Notes under the pieces: model-generated | The model's input: the letters and a program-made list of their open reading frames with translations, nothing else | What the model was told of the DNA's origin: nothing | The model's database searches: none | Translations under genes and position numbers: made by a program | Shown here: positions 48,131 through 58,791 of the stretch, piece by piece | Numbering within the stretch: position 1 is the stretch's first letter | Layout of the letters: each line of letters opens with the position of its first letter | Source of the DNA: Isoetes taiwanensis | Taxonomy: Eukaryota; Streptophyta; Lycopodiopsida; Isoetales; Isoetaceae | NCBI GenBank assembly: GCA_021234155.1 | Contig: JAJEKV010000084.1 | Coordinates: forward strand, 2,795,702 to 2,859,701 | Direction of reading: 5' to 3' | DNA length: 64,000 bases

Positions 48131-49608
48131 GTTAGAATATTTAGTATCTGTTGAGTTTGTGCTATTACATGAAGCTGGTTTGCTTAACGGATTTGGTATT
48201 ACGCTGGGTAAAGGTTAAGTGATATTTGTTGATGAAAAAATGGCTGATAGCAGTTAAAAATAAGATGTTTTCGTCATTTATTTTGTGATAATATTTATCA
48301 CCAAAATGTCTACTTATGCTTAAACGTCATAAATAAGATCTTGTTGTTATGTTCTGTTCTGCATAAAGTAGGTCTGGCGTACATTAGCAGATTGGTTAAT
48401 GGATATTAAGAACAGTAAGGCTTAAATGTTAGGCACATTGAGGAGTCTATGTTCCTCCCATATTATGGCCTAGCCTAGAATCATATGAAGGAGATAAAGG
48501 GTAATTATGGGAGTTTTACTGAACTGAAGTTAAGAGATTAAGTATAGTTTTGGATATTCCAGTTATAGCTTTGCTAATCTAGTGTTTGATCTAAAGTAAA
48601 GTGACTATAAGAATGGCTAAAGTAAACTGCCAGCAGAATAGTGGAAATAGATGAATGGTTATGGTAAATGACTAGGTTAATGACCAATGAATATTTTATA
48701 GGAATAATCTGCTTCTATTTGCTCTTCACTAATTTTATAGACCCAATGCACTTGGGGAATCTCTAGGTGAAGGGCGAAGAGCCAAGATATCTAACAGCTT
48801 ACCTGTCATCCCTTATACTGTTACCATGTTTATTGCTAACTAGTATATTGGTTGGATGCAGGTAACCCAGATATCTTCTCCTTGGAGTTCTTTTATTGTG
48901 TGTTGTTATTGGTCTATGGGTTGCTCCATGCGAAAGGAATGCAACCGATGATTATACAAGCGACTAAAGGCGCAAATGATTAGATTCTTTATGGTGAGAT
49001 CTTTTTGATTTCGGTCTGCAGCATAGGAGGTGTCCCTAAGAAAAGTCTAAAGGGAAAACAAAGGTTTGGAAATGATGTACAATAAACTGAAGCCTGCATG
49101 TTTTTATACCAGGATTTCTATTAAACCGAAACACATCAGCCTATCTATGAGTTTAAACAGTGATATTATTTGAAAGTTGTTCTTGAACCAGGATTTTGTT
49201 ATGAAAACAGAAATATTTCAGTCTTTAACAGTGTAAAATCAGTAATATTATGATAGTTTAATGGAAATTATGTCGGATATATGAAGGGTGTAACTCATGG
49301 TTTTCTTATAAAGCTTGTTATTGAATATGATTAAGGTGTCAAAATGTGTAAGCCTCAAATGTTTATATCTAATGATGACCTCCAAAAATTTTTTTTTAAA
49401 AAATGTTATGCTTATGTTGTCATAAATGTTAAACATCTGAAAATAATAACATACAAATGCTAAAGGCTTATATAATGTAGCCTTGCTAATGTATTAAGTG
49501 GACTGTGGCCTAGTTTAAAACTAGGATGGATATGATAGGAATGTTTGCATCATATATGGAACTTTATTTTTGTTTTAAACAAAATATTGTGAAGTTTTGA
49601 TGTAAATA

Positions 49609-49632
49609 TAAATAAGAAGAAGAAGAAGAAGA
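49609..49632. repeat. (GAA)n tract at the right edge of the Penelope-like element
   Basis: About eight GAA units extend the AAGAAG that ends the right pseudo-LTR, then unrelated sequence begins (ACATGAATTTTTTTTGG). The left pseudo-LTR ends in only AAGAAGAA at 42,602-42,609. Confidence 0.9.
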
Positions 49633-49799
49633 ACATGAATTTTTTTTGGAACTCCAAAATTTTCTACAGAGTAAGTAGCATGCATGCATTAAATTTTTGC
49701 TTTCTTTTATGTATTCTAAACTAATTTTCTTCACTTTTTCTTACAGATGAAGCTTGAAGTCCCGGCTGTGCCACCTTTTTATTTCTCCTTTTTTTCTTT

Positions 49800-50290
49800 T
49801 GATCAAGTTAGTCTACAGGCCTTTTGTGCCTTTGTATTTTTTTTTTAAAAACAGATGGTATATAGGCCTTAGTGCCTTCATTTGATCTCACCCCCTTGTT
49901 GATCTCACCCCCTTGTGAACTCACCCCTTGTGATACAGGCCTTAGTGCCTCTTTGTAATATATGATGGCCTTAGTGCCTTTTTGAATATATGATGGCCTT
50001 GTGCCTTTTTGAACCTTGTATAAATTTCTAATTCTGAAGTATTCTGGTATTTTCTGTTTTAACATATGATGGCCTTGTGCCGACTGTAATCCAGGCTTTG
50101 TGCCTTTTGTTTAATCCAGAAAATAGTTTGTAATGGCTTTGTGTCTTGTGTAAAATTGTGCCTTATGTAAATTTCTAAATTCTATTTTACCACAGGCCTG
50201 TTCTAAAAACAGATACCACAGGCCTTAGTGCCTTTCTTTGATCTCACCCATATGTCTAACAGGCCTTGTGCAAGTTTAATTCAGTTTAAT
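49800..50290. repeat. Degenerate short repeat of GGCCTTAGTGCC
   Basis: The motif (A/C)AGGCCTTAGTGCC(TTTT), or GGCCTTGTGCC, occurs about ten times at irregular 20-70 bp spacing. Its core GGCCTT/AAGGCC is partly self-complementary. No coding sequence is apparent. Confidence 0.65.
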
Positions 50291-50457
50291 CCAGTTATAC
50301 CTTGGAATTCATTCAACATTCAAGTACAAATTTCTGTAACTGAAGCATAAAAAATGAGAATGCAATACAGAAACTTCTTTATATTCATAAAAGTATCTAT
50401 ACAGTACCCTTTACACAATTGCCACAGTAAGTGGATTTTCCTAATACTTTCGGTCTA

Positions 50458-50515
50458 TGTGGCATGCTTGACCCTTTACTGTGGCATGTTGGAGCCTAGG
50501 TGGCATGCATGCAAA
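50458..50515. repeat. Isolated piece of the 34.4-35.1 kb minisatellite
   Basis: TGTGGCATGCTTGACCCTTTA followed by GTGGCATGTTGGAGCCTAGG matches the sub-repeats of the array at 34,406-35,103, some 15 kb away. Confidence 0.65.
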
Positions 50516-50668
50516 CGTCCCTTTTGGCATTCATTCCCAAAATCGTATGAATGCCTACGATTTGCATCCCTTTTATTCCCAAAATTCTGTCCTGCAGCTT
50601 CATTCCGTCCCCATTCCGTCCATCTCCTTCACTCCTTCCCCATTCCGTCCATCTCCTTCACTTCCGCC

Positions 50669-50881
50669 ATGGCCAAGTTCAAGACTACACTCCGCAGGAA
50701 CACTATCCCGGCCATTGTGGCTGCTCCTTCGCAGCCAGCACAGTCAGAATCCGTGGCTTCCTGCGGAGGATCCGTGTCTTCCTCCACCAGAGGAGGCCGC
50801 CCGGTTACAGTGGTGGCTCATCATGGATCATCAAGCTGTCGCTTCATTGCGGGTGCTCGAGTGGGTGCATGCAGGTTATGA
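50669..50881 (+). CDS. Small ORF, unknown (70 aa)
   Basis: An ATG in good context (GCCATGG) follows a CT-rich region with a repeated CCATTCCGTCCATCTCCTTC segment at 50,610-50,668 that looks like a 5' leader. The peptide starts MAKFKTTLRRNTIPAIVAAP, then is Ser/Gly-rich. A second frame from 50,822 to 50,963 encodes MDHQAVASLRVLEWVHAGYD and an acidic end, so the true product may cross frames if there is an indel. The whole stretch is GC-richer than its surroundings. I recognise no family; it may be a small gene, a retroelement gag relic or chance. Confidence 0.3.
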   Translation: MAKFKTTLRRNTIPAIVAAPSQPAQSESVASCGGSVSSSTRGGRPVTVVAHHGSSSCRFIAGARVGACRL

Positions 50882-50965
50882 TGACGAGGAGCGACTCCTC
50901 GAAATGAAGATGTATGCCTGCGAGGACGACCTCCATATAGAGCTCAAGATGGCCCCCGCCTGATT

Positions 50966-52239
50966 AGTTTAGATTTGTATTGTAATCCCTGATTTCAATT
51001 TTTTTGGCAATAGTCCTTGTGACTATTCTTTGTAAAGGCTTTTCATTAATGACATAACTTGTTTTGCAATAGTCCTTGTTTTGCAATAGAACTTGTTTTG
51101 CTTTTAAGCGTTTCTCCGAGTTTCCATCGTTCTTTCGGTTAGCTGAACTATTGGATTAAATTTGAACTTTTGTCATTAATTATAAAATGCAAACAAGGAA
51201 TTTGAAGGTGCGAGAATCTATGATCGCACACTAACAAAAAATATGGTAACCAGCTTTTAGCAAATAGGGAAAATATGAGATGGGTGGCTCGTTCAAAAAA
51301 GAAATAGAGTTCAAAAGAAACTGAAAGAAAAAACACGAGAATTCCTCAAGCAAAAGTTAGTGGCCTTGCAAGAATCTTTGCACAAAGCGAGCTTAATGAA
51401 TTTTGGCCTCATATCAATTCAAGGACCTAATTTGGGATCCATATATTGCTGTCACCAAAATCAGTCAAGATACTATCGAGAATCGAGAGCCATTCCATTT
51501 TCTCGACGGGTCAAAAATGGTCAATGCCCCCGGCCGATTATGGTGAAATCTGTGGTGAAAGCCGTGGTGAAAACCGTGGTGAAGGTTGTGGTGATGCAAA
51601 CGTTGTTTTTATATTTCAAAGGGAGAAAAATACATATGGAAATCTACCATACGGTAGAATAGTTCATACTTCTTATGAAATGAAGTATGCGGAAAAATCG
51701 GGGAAAACTATAACCACGAAGCTTCTAGTATTATCAAAATGCATTAGAGATGACATACAATTCTGGGCCTCAATCGGATCCCCGCATTGTGAGATCTCGT
51801 AACTCTTCTTCTTCCAAATACGTTCAAGATTTCATCAAGTGTTTCTGCTGAATAGTTGGTGTAATCCAAAGAACACTAAAACATGAGCTTCGTTTCGCCT
51901 CCCACTTATGATCTGATTCATAAAGTATTGTCTCGGGTTGTTGTGTCTCCATGCATCCGGCCTGTTGAGCACTTTTTTAATGGCTGAAGCATGGATCATT
52001 TCCCCGCTTTAGTTGGATGAACATATCCTCTTCCTCAAGCATGGGAGCTGAGAACTCATCCTCTAATCATACACCACCCCTTTAACCCCCGTCCCTGCAC
52101 CGCACCACTCTGTTAAGTCTCCCCGACCGCATACCGTGTAAAACAACATCATACGTGTAAAACAACATCTACTACAAAGAAAGGCAACCGCCTATCAACG
52201 CTTTGGCTTCTAATTCTTTAAGCCCATCGGGAATTAACC
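50966..52239. other. No recognisable gene; short GTGGTGAAA repeat
   Basis: At 51,541-51,598 GTGGTGAAA(N)6 is repeated four times and ends in GTGGTGATGCAAACG, similar to the GTGATGCAAATGG start of the 34.4 kb minisatellite units. Overlapping open frames at 51,360-51,802 encode unassigned peptides. Confidence 0.4.
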
Positions 52240-53944
52240 TATGTTTTAAGCCTAGAATACCTCGAATTCATGGGTCCTCCGCTCCTCTAATATCCGCCTC
52301 ACGTTCTCGGGTTTATTTGCTCCAATTATAGGTCCTACCGGATCGATCGCATTTGAGCGGCAAAATTGTTTGTGCCCGTGTTCTCCTTCTATTTTCTTCC
52401 ACCATATTTGGATGGGATAAGCCAATGTCCGCATGCAAAACGAGATTTAGGGTTTCCCTCAATCTTTCCCCCTGACCGACTTTTTGAATGATTGACCTTG
52501 CATTTGATGTGACAGATTTTTAGTGGTGGGTTTCATCATGTGTTTCTCTGTCCCATTCCGCTCATCCTTAATGTAATTTTTCGTGTGTCACTATCACACA
52601 TCAATTAAAAAATTAAAGATTGAAGAGTGAAGATTTATATTAAACATATAAAATGATTACATAAGGTTACATTTCAGATTATATACACTTGTTTTCATTC
52701 CCGTGGGTCTATCAAAAGAGATCCGGGTCCGGCTCCTCCTCGTCATCTTCTATGATCACCGTATCGATTGGCCACCGGGTCAGCTTCCCGACCCTATTTG
52801 CTCCCATTCGGAGGGAAAGCAAAAACCATAATGGTGGAGTGTTACCAAACGGAATAGCAGACTTCTCCATGTCCATCCTGCAAGGCCTTGTGATGATAGA
52901 ACATATCCCCAAGTGAAGCAATTGGTCCTCTCAGTAAACAACCTATCATAACAAAAAGAGGAACTCGTCTAGCGTAAAGGCTTGGTAGCCATTAAGCGAG
53001 AAAAGGTCTCAACCTTTGCGCATCCCGATCAATAGTATGAGGAACGGGCCAAAGATGCCTGGTGTGTATAAATTTGGGTGGAGGCGAGTAAGTTGAGAGG
53101 TGCAGGGAGCCGTGGTGTACAATTCAACCTCCGGTGAGAGTTTTCAGCATTTCGTGGTCATATTCTCATCCGGTGAATAGAGTAATTTCATTGCTCGAGC
53201 ATGTCCATCCATTCTCGCATGGCTGAAAATCGGGGACAGCATGCCTAGGTATTATGGGCTCTTCTTCTCCCGGGTCACATTGTCCCATTCCGGCACTCCA
53301 TCGCTTTTGCAAGCATCCAAGAGGTGAAGTTGGCTATAATACGTTGAAGAAGCCTTTGTGAAGTCGTAAACCAGAAACCGCTTCCCCCACCCAAAGAATA
53401 AAGAAATAGAAAACCGCTTCCCAAGGACTCGCCACAGAACCGCTATCGCTCCCGAATCTTTGTAATAAATCAGAACTTCTACGGGAGCAAGAAGAATGGC
53501 ATCTCGGGCCTTTTGCTGCATCGGAACTCGAATAGCACAAATTTGAGTAGAGAATACAAGTGACTTTGGCTCATTTGTCAACAACTCATACATCACCTTT
53601 GACCGAGGCTTCTTTCTATAGTAAATGCCCTCCACAACGGTTTCACCTCTCATAAACAAGTTTCCGTTCGCTTGAAGTCATTTTTCAACTTCAAATTTTG
53701 GCTTGGTGCATAGCAACATCCAAAATCTGTAATCCTCCTCGTTCCCTTTAGGTGCAGCAACTGCAAAGCTGTCTCCTTCTCTAAGTGCTTCTGCAAGTAC
53801 ATTTGCCAAGGTTGAGTATAGTGGCCTGGTAGACTTGCGGGTCTCTTCCACATCCACATGAACATTGGAGGATGGTTCAACGACTACAAGGTCCCATTCA
53901 TCTACATACAATTTGTTCTCACACATGTCCCATTTTCCATCCAA
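52240..53944 (-). pseudogene. Decayed coding region, probably the 3' part of the transposase-like gene
   Basis: Read leftward from 53,944, coding-like frames follow one another with frameshifts. They contain WDLVVVEPSSNVHVDVEE and YRFWMLLCTKPKFEVEK, then GETVVEGIYYRKKPRSK (53,659-53,252). Decayed text follows, and finally GKLTRWPIDTVIIEDDEEEP ending at 52,712. The first part could be a chromatin-reader-like beta domain following a transposase core, but I cannot name it. A further open frame lies at 52,434-52,252. The order and strand match the transposase-like ORF at 54,189-54,625, so this is probably the rest of the same element. Stops may be real or from sequence error. Confidence 0.4.
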
Positions 53945-54188
53945 ACAATTGCTGCAAAAACATGATAGCTTTCTGGTATGTAGCTGTGTTGGATTTCGTC
54001 TTTGAATCCATGGATTTGAATGAATTTGTCCGGTTTTCGAATTGTCTCTCGCACCCCAAGCCTTTTTCCCGTTGATATCCTCGTGTTTTATTTCCCAGAA
54101 GTATCTCCGAACTTTTCTTCCATTTTCAGTCCACTCAGATTTTCACCACATCATGGGCATTATCTAGTTTAATGTCAGGATGTTTAAG

Positions 54189-54625
54189 CTATAGACCTCG
54201 TATCCATCTTTTCAATTCTGCTGCCTTCCCATCATGTTCACCTTTTCCATGGTTTGATCCAAAGAAGTTCCACATCATGTTGACCTCTGTATCACAACTG
54301 TACCTTCCAACAAAATAAAATGATTTGGTCATGAATTGTGATGCAGCACCATCTGAAAATACATAGTGCTGTTTGGGGACATTGCCTTTCTGCTTTAAGT
54401 ACTCAAAATGTTTCATAAAACAATGTTGAACAAAAAGTGTGTCATGTTCCCTATCATCCGACACATAGTAGTGTGTTTCCTTCTCAATGGTGTCTGTCTG
54501 TGGATCAACCTGATAGGTTATTTGAACAAATATAGTTTTCTGGTTGTTGACCCAGCGCATGGACTGAACTTCATTCTGCTCCTTAAAAGTATAATTCTCT
54601 GCGAAGTCAACCACGGATAGGTAAG
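54189..54625 (-). pseudogene. Transposase-like protein fragment, interrupted by an LTR element
   Basis: The minus-strand frame is open from the LTR boundary at 54,625 to a stop at 54,189. Motifs in order are VVDFAENYTF, QNEVQSMRW, YYVSDDREHD, VFSDGAASQF and MMWNFFGSNHGKGEHDGKAA. This set (Asp-rich first motif, FSDG, then HGKG..DG) matches a eukaryotic protein family that I believe has an RNase-H-fold (DDE-type) transposase core, best known from animal genomes. The N-terminal half is missing: the frame runs straight into the gypsy LTR at 54,626, so the element was split by that insertion. The other half should lie beyond position 64,000. Confidence 0.6.
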
Positions 54626-56222
54626 TGTTGGCCGGGTCAACCTACCCCAAGCCCGACATAGTTCTTAGGCAATGGATGACAAAATAATAATACTCATGAC
54701 AGCGAAAAATATAATTCCGTTAATTACTTACGCCAACACCACCACAACTAGGCTCATAACTTCCGTTATACCCCTTAAGCCTAGCCGCACCGCTTCCTTT
54801 TACTCCTTGCTTAATATTTTTTTATTATATAATATTAACAATTTTATATTGTGGACATATATTTGTATCACAATTATCAATAATATAATATATATTAACC
54901 TTGGTTGTCATGCTCATGCCCATTAATGCATTCGAATTCCTTAATCACCCATGTTAACCCCTTTTTACTCTTATTTTTAGACAACAATATCCGTTAGCTT
55001 TTAGTTAGGTTATTATTGAACAAAAATAAAAACACAAGGCAAGAAATAGCAGGAACGCACACATTTAGGGCGACCGGACTAGGCAGGGCGACCGTGAGCG
55101 TATGGCGATTCTACTTCCTCTCTGCTTCAATCGATCCTTGCTCAGCGATTCCTCTTTGCCTTTCTTTTACCTGCAGATATAGCAATAAGCAAACAAGTGT
55201 GCGATTTCGGATTTGGGCGCTCTTGGATGAGCGTCGATGGATGAATGGGCAGCAATCCCGCATATATTCAATCCTCTATTTTGGTTTTATTCCTTTCTTA
55301 ATATTTCAATCACAGATTTTACAGTGAACTAATCACGATACATCCTCTTCCTTAACTCCTTTTATTTCCTTACTTCTTACTCTCTTTCCTTCCATACGTG
55401 CAAGCTTTGAGCGTGAAAGACAAGACTCTCTTACAATTCCGACTTTATCTCTTATTTTATTCCTTATTGCTTCTACTATTGTGAAGCAACAGATCAAGAT
55501 AATCAAGTCTCAATTCAGATGTTTATTTTGATTCTTAATTCCTTCCCTCAATCATTACTCAAAAACATGATATTCTCAATTCAGATTTTTAATTCCATTC
55601 TTAGTACTTCCATTTATTTCTTATCAAAGCGGATCACAAATTCTCACAGATACAGATTAGGATGCTTGAAATTCAAAAGAGATTTTTAGCAAGCCTATCC
55701 GATCTTACACAAAGATCATTAATTCTTTTCTCACACATCATTATCTTATTAACTTAGAAATAACCTCAAGCAAAGATAATGGAGGGACCAAATTAGTACG
55801 TAATGGATAAGATTACACATTAGCATCAGCTCAAGGCAAAAATTCGATTGATTGGGCCAAAGGTAAAATTCGAATTCATTCATCAATGTACTTATACATA
55901 ACCCAAACAGATCCGAGCCCTTGAGGCAAATCAATCTGGAGCATCCAAGTGTTAAATAACTAATCCTAAACAACCATGGAGATGTTGACACCTCATCAAT
56001 CCAAAAATATGGTCTCCTCCAATCAAACCGCTTTGTGCTTTCTCCTTACCATTAAAATTGAATTTCTAATGGTCTTCAATAATATAAGCATCAAAATCTT
56101 CAAAAAATAACCTTGTAACTATGCACTTTGGTCGATTTTGAGCCCATACTTCTTCATTGCTTCTTCTTTCCACCAATCGTTTCACTCAAAAATCAAAATT
56201 TCTGTTGTGTGACCGCTCCACA
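54626..56222 (-). repeat. 3' LTR of the gypsy element
   Basis: About 1.6 kb, TGTTGG...CTCCACA. The right end is set by a purine-rich tract (minus strand) directly beyond it. The first ~900 bp align with 63,121-64,000; mismatches cluster at CAG/CTG/CCG. Confidence 0.85.
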
Positions 56223-56238
56223 TTATCCCCCTTACTTG
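56223..56238 (-). other. Polypurine tract of the gypsy element
   Basis: On the minus strand this reads CAAGTAAGGGGGATAA, immediately followed by TGTGG at the LTR start. This is a typical plus-strand primer site. Confidence 0.75.
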
Positions 56239-57051
56239 TATTCGACGCGTCTCGACGAACTTGCTTTCAAAAATCTGCTCAAGATGATAAAAGATTGGAC
56301 TAGAACTTCTCATTTCCTTAGCAAGGTAGCAACACCATTATTAACGGGATTAAAAAACTCGCCCTTTCGGGTTTTCGAGGAAAAACCCCGGTAATAATGA
56401 TGTCACTATCCTTGTTAGGGTCCTCTCGATCATCAACCTCATCCTATTCACAACCTATTTTGAACTTCTTTGGGATGGAGACAATGGCCATTACTACAAT
56501 ACTTTTGGAAATGGAAAACAATGGTAAAGAAAACAATGGTCATGGTTGGTAAGCCAACTACAAAAAACAGATGAACATGAAATGATGGAAAAATGATGCT
56601 CCCGCACAAATAAAAAATAACGTTAGTAGAACATGTGGTCGCTAATATGGTGAAGCTGATTAAAAGACTTTTATGATTTGAATGATATGAATGAATGAAA
56701 GGTGTATGGTTTGACTAATTATGAAGAACAACCAGGTGAACCCTCGCCATGGAAACAAAAATTAGTAAAAAATTCTTTAACCATCGATGGTAAAGCTTAC
56801 ATGGCGAGACTTTAATGGATTGACATGGAGTGGATGAGTGTAATGTGAAATGAATTGACAACAATGGAGACAAGGTGAATCTATCATGGAAACCATAAAA
56901 GTTAGTAACAAATTCTTGTCCCTCGGATCTCCGGGTTGATTTGGCGCCTTCTTCTGGATTGAATGAGGTGTAAGAATGAAAAATGAGATGAATTTGAGTA
57001 ATATTTGAGAGCTCAAAAAGCATTAGGATGAATAATAAGAAAAATCAAATT

Positions 57052-57053
57052 CT

Positions 57054-57096
<43 letters not shown>

Positions 57097-57100
57097 TTTT
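57052..57100. repeat. (TTTA)n microsatellite
   Basis: About 12 TTTA units, then a T-rich tail, inside the gypsy element between the integrase end and the 3' LTR. The flanking 56,400-57,050 shows no recognisable gene. Confidence 0.9.
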
Positions 57101-57229
57101 TTTTATTATTTTTTATAAAATTTTCCCTTATTATGCTATTATCCCCTTAAATGTATTCATCGCCTCGATGAATTACATTGCATCCGGAAGTTTCTTGAAA
57201 GTCCTTGGTGCATAATATGGCTTAAGATC

Positions 57230-58560
57230 GGGCACCATTAATTCGCGTTGGGGAGCTCATTCCCCTCAGAATCTTGCAATGACACGTAACTGTTAGGGAA
57301 AAATTTTAAGGACTACATATGGTCCCGCCCATCTCATTCTCAACTTTCCGTGTTTCTTCCAATGTTTTGAATCATATAACAATACCAAATCATTTTCCAC
57401 AAATTCTTTATTTTTATTATGAGCATCATACCATGTTTTACGTTGCCTTTGAGTGCTTCTCTAGCCATGTATGCATGAAGACGCATTTCATCTAGCTTCT
57501 CTAATTTTTGCAAGCGTGCCTTAAGACTACCATCTTCATCTAGCTTTTCCCTTTATGTACCACTGTAATGATGGAATTTCTATTTCAATAGGTAAGATGG
57601 CCTCTTGGCCATACACTAACATGAAGGGAGTAGATTTCGCGGGTAACTTTGTAAGCTATTCTATAGGCCCATAATGCATCTAACAATCTCTTTATCCCAA
57701 TCAGTCCTATTAGCGTTATAAATCTTCGTCATTATATTACATAGAGTTTTATTGGTTCTTTCAACCCGCCATTAGCTTGAGGATGATAGGGTGTACTCTT
57801 TCTATGGGCTATGCATGAAGCTGCTCACCAAGGTAGCGACCACATCATTGATAAAGTGTGAACCTCTATCACTAACCAACTCTAAGGGACACCAACCTAG
57901 TAATGATGTTTTCATATAAGAAAGTTGCTACACTAGCTGCATTAGCATTTCTCAATGCTTTTGCCTCAACCCATTTGGTAACATAATCCATGCACACCAA
58001 TATATACTCACAACGGGTTTGAGTGAAGGAGGATTAATGGGACCTACAAAATCTATCCCCATTTTTCAAAAGGTAATATGGGAACTATCGGGTTCAGAGG
58101 CATAGAATCTCGCCTAGTAGGCCGACCCAATCTTTGGCAAAGGTCACAATGTTTTACCCGGATTGTTACATCATGGTACAAACTAGGCCACCAATAACCA
58201 AAGATTTAACACTTTCTTAGCAAAGGACATCCGAAGCAAAATGACCTCCAGTAGGGGAATCATGGCAAGCTCTAATGACCTTTTGCACTTCATGAGGGAA
58301 TATGCATCTACGCTAGATGTCATCTTTACCTACCCTATACAAGGTTCCGCCAGCAAAGTGAAAGGTTTACATTTTTGAATTAATCTTTTCCTTTCTATGG
58401 CTCTCATATCATCCTGAAATTCACCAAAGGGAAAGGAATTCGCCACATCAACATACCATTCGAACCGCAAGTCACCATAAACAAAGTTAGCATCGTGCAA
58501 GTCATCTTTTACCCCTTTATCGTTAGAATCACTCAATAATCGCGATAAATGGTCAAAAGT
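57230..58560 (-). pseudogene. Gypsy integrase region (frameshifted)
   Basis: Pieces in several frames on the minus strand: PHEVQKVIRACHDSPTGGHF (about 58,295-58,230), with GHF of the zinc-binding segment; GIDFVGP (about 58,058-58,038), with the first catalytic Asp; SDRGSHFI (about 57,874-57,850), with the second Asp; and RWAGPYVVLKIF (about 57,345-57,304), near the usual C-terminus. No chromodomain is apparent. Stops separate the blocks, so this copy is inactive unless the stops are sequence errors. Confidence 0.75.
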
Positions 58561-58791
58561 GCATGAGATTTTCCCGGTTTTACAATTATATGAATTGAAA
58601 CTCTTGCAACATGAGTAACCATCTAGTTATTCTTCCCGCTCGCAAGGTTTTAAAATTAAATATCTCAATGCTTGGTGGTCAACAAAAAAATACAAATTCT
58701 TTTCCCAATAAATAGTGGCTAAACTTTTATAATTGAATAAATCATGCCCAATCCTTCCCTTTCGGGTTGTTGAATAATTTTTTTTCTCGCA

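Larger units (their letters stand above)
40127..49621 (+). mobile_element. Penelope-like retroelement with pseudo-LTRs, apparently intact
   Basis: This ~9.5 kb element consists of two ~2.48 kb direct repeats around a ~4.5 kb unique part. The repeats do not have the TG...CA ends of a true LTR, and no RNase H, integrase or tyrosine recombinase is visible. The RT block has Penelope-type features: KGLNYIP near its start, FKAHKADYR, DISKCYENIPL, GIPMG and YMDD, then a C-terminal segment with a Penelope/telomerase-like layout. Known Penelope-like elements often form partial tandem copies that create pseudo-LTRs and can keep introns, and both appear here. No GIY-YIG endonuclease is seen, as in the Athena/Coprina group. 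GAA tracts lie at the left edge, the unique-part/right-repeat junction and the right edge. A domesticated or other Penelope/TERT-related RT is the main alternative. Confidence 0.75.
47134..49621 (+). repeat. Right pseudo-LTR of the Penelope-like element
   Basis: Second copy of 40,127-42,609. It contains the same TATA box (47,886) and basic exon (47,972-48,130), with no downstream ORF1 or RT. Its promoter could drive transcription into the right flank. Confidence 0.95.

Noticed and set aside
40127-49621. Interpretation as an ordinary LTR retrotransposon
   Set aside because: The repeats lack TG...CA ends, and there is no RNase H, integrase or protease. The RT motifs fit Penelope-type enzymes.
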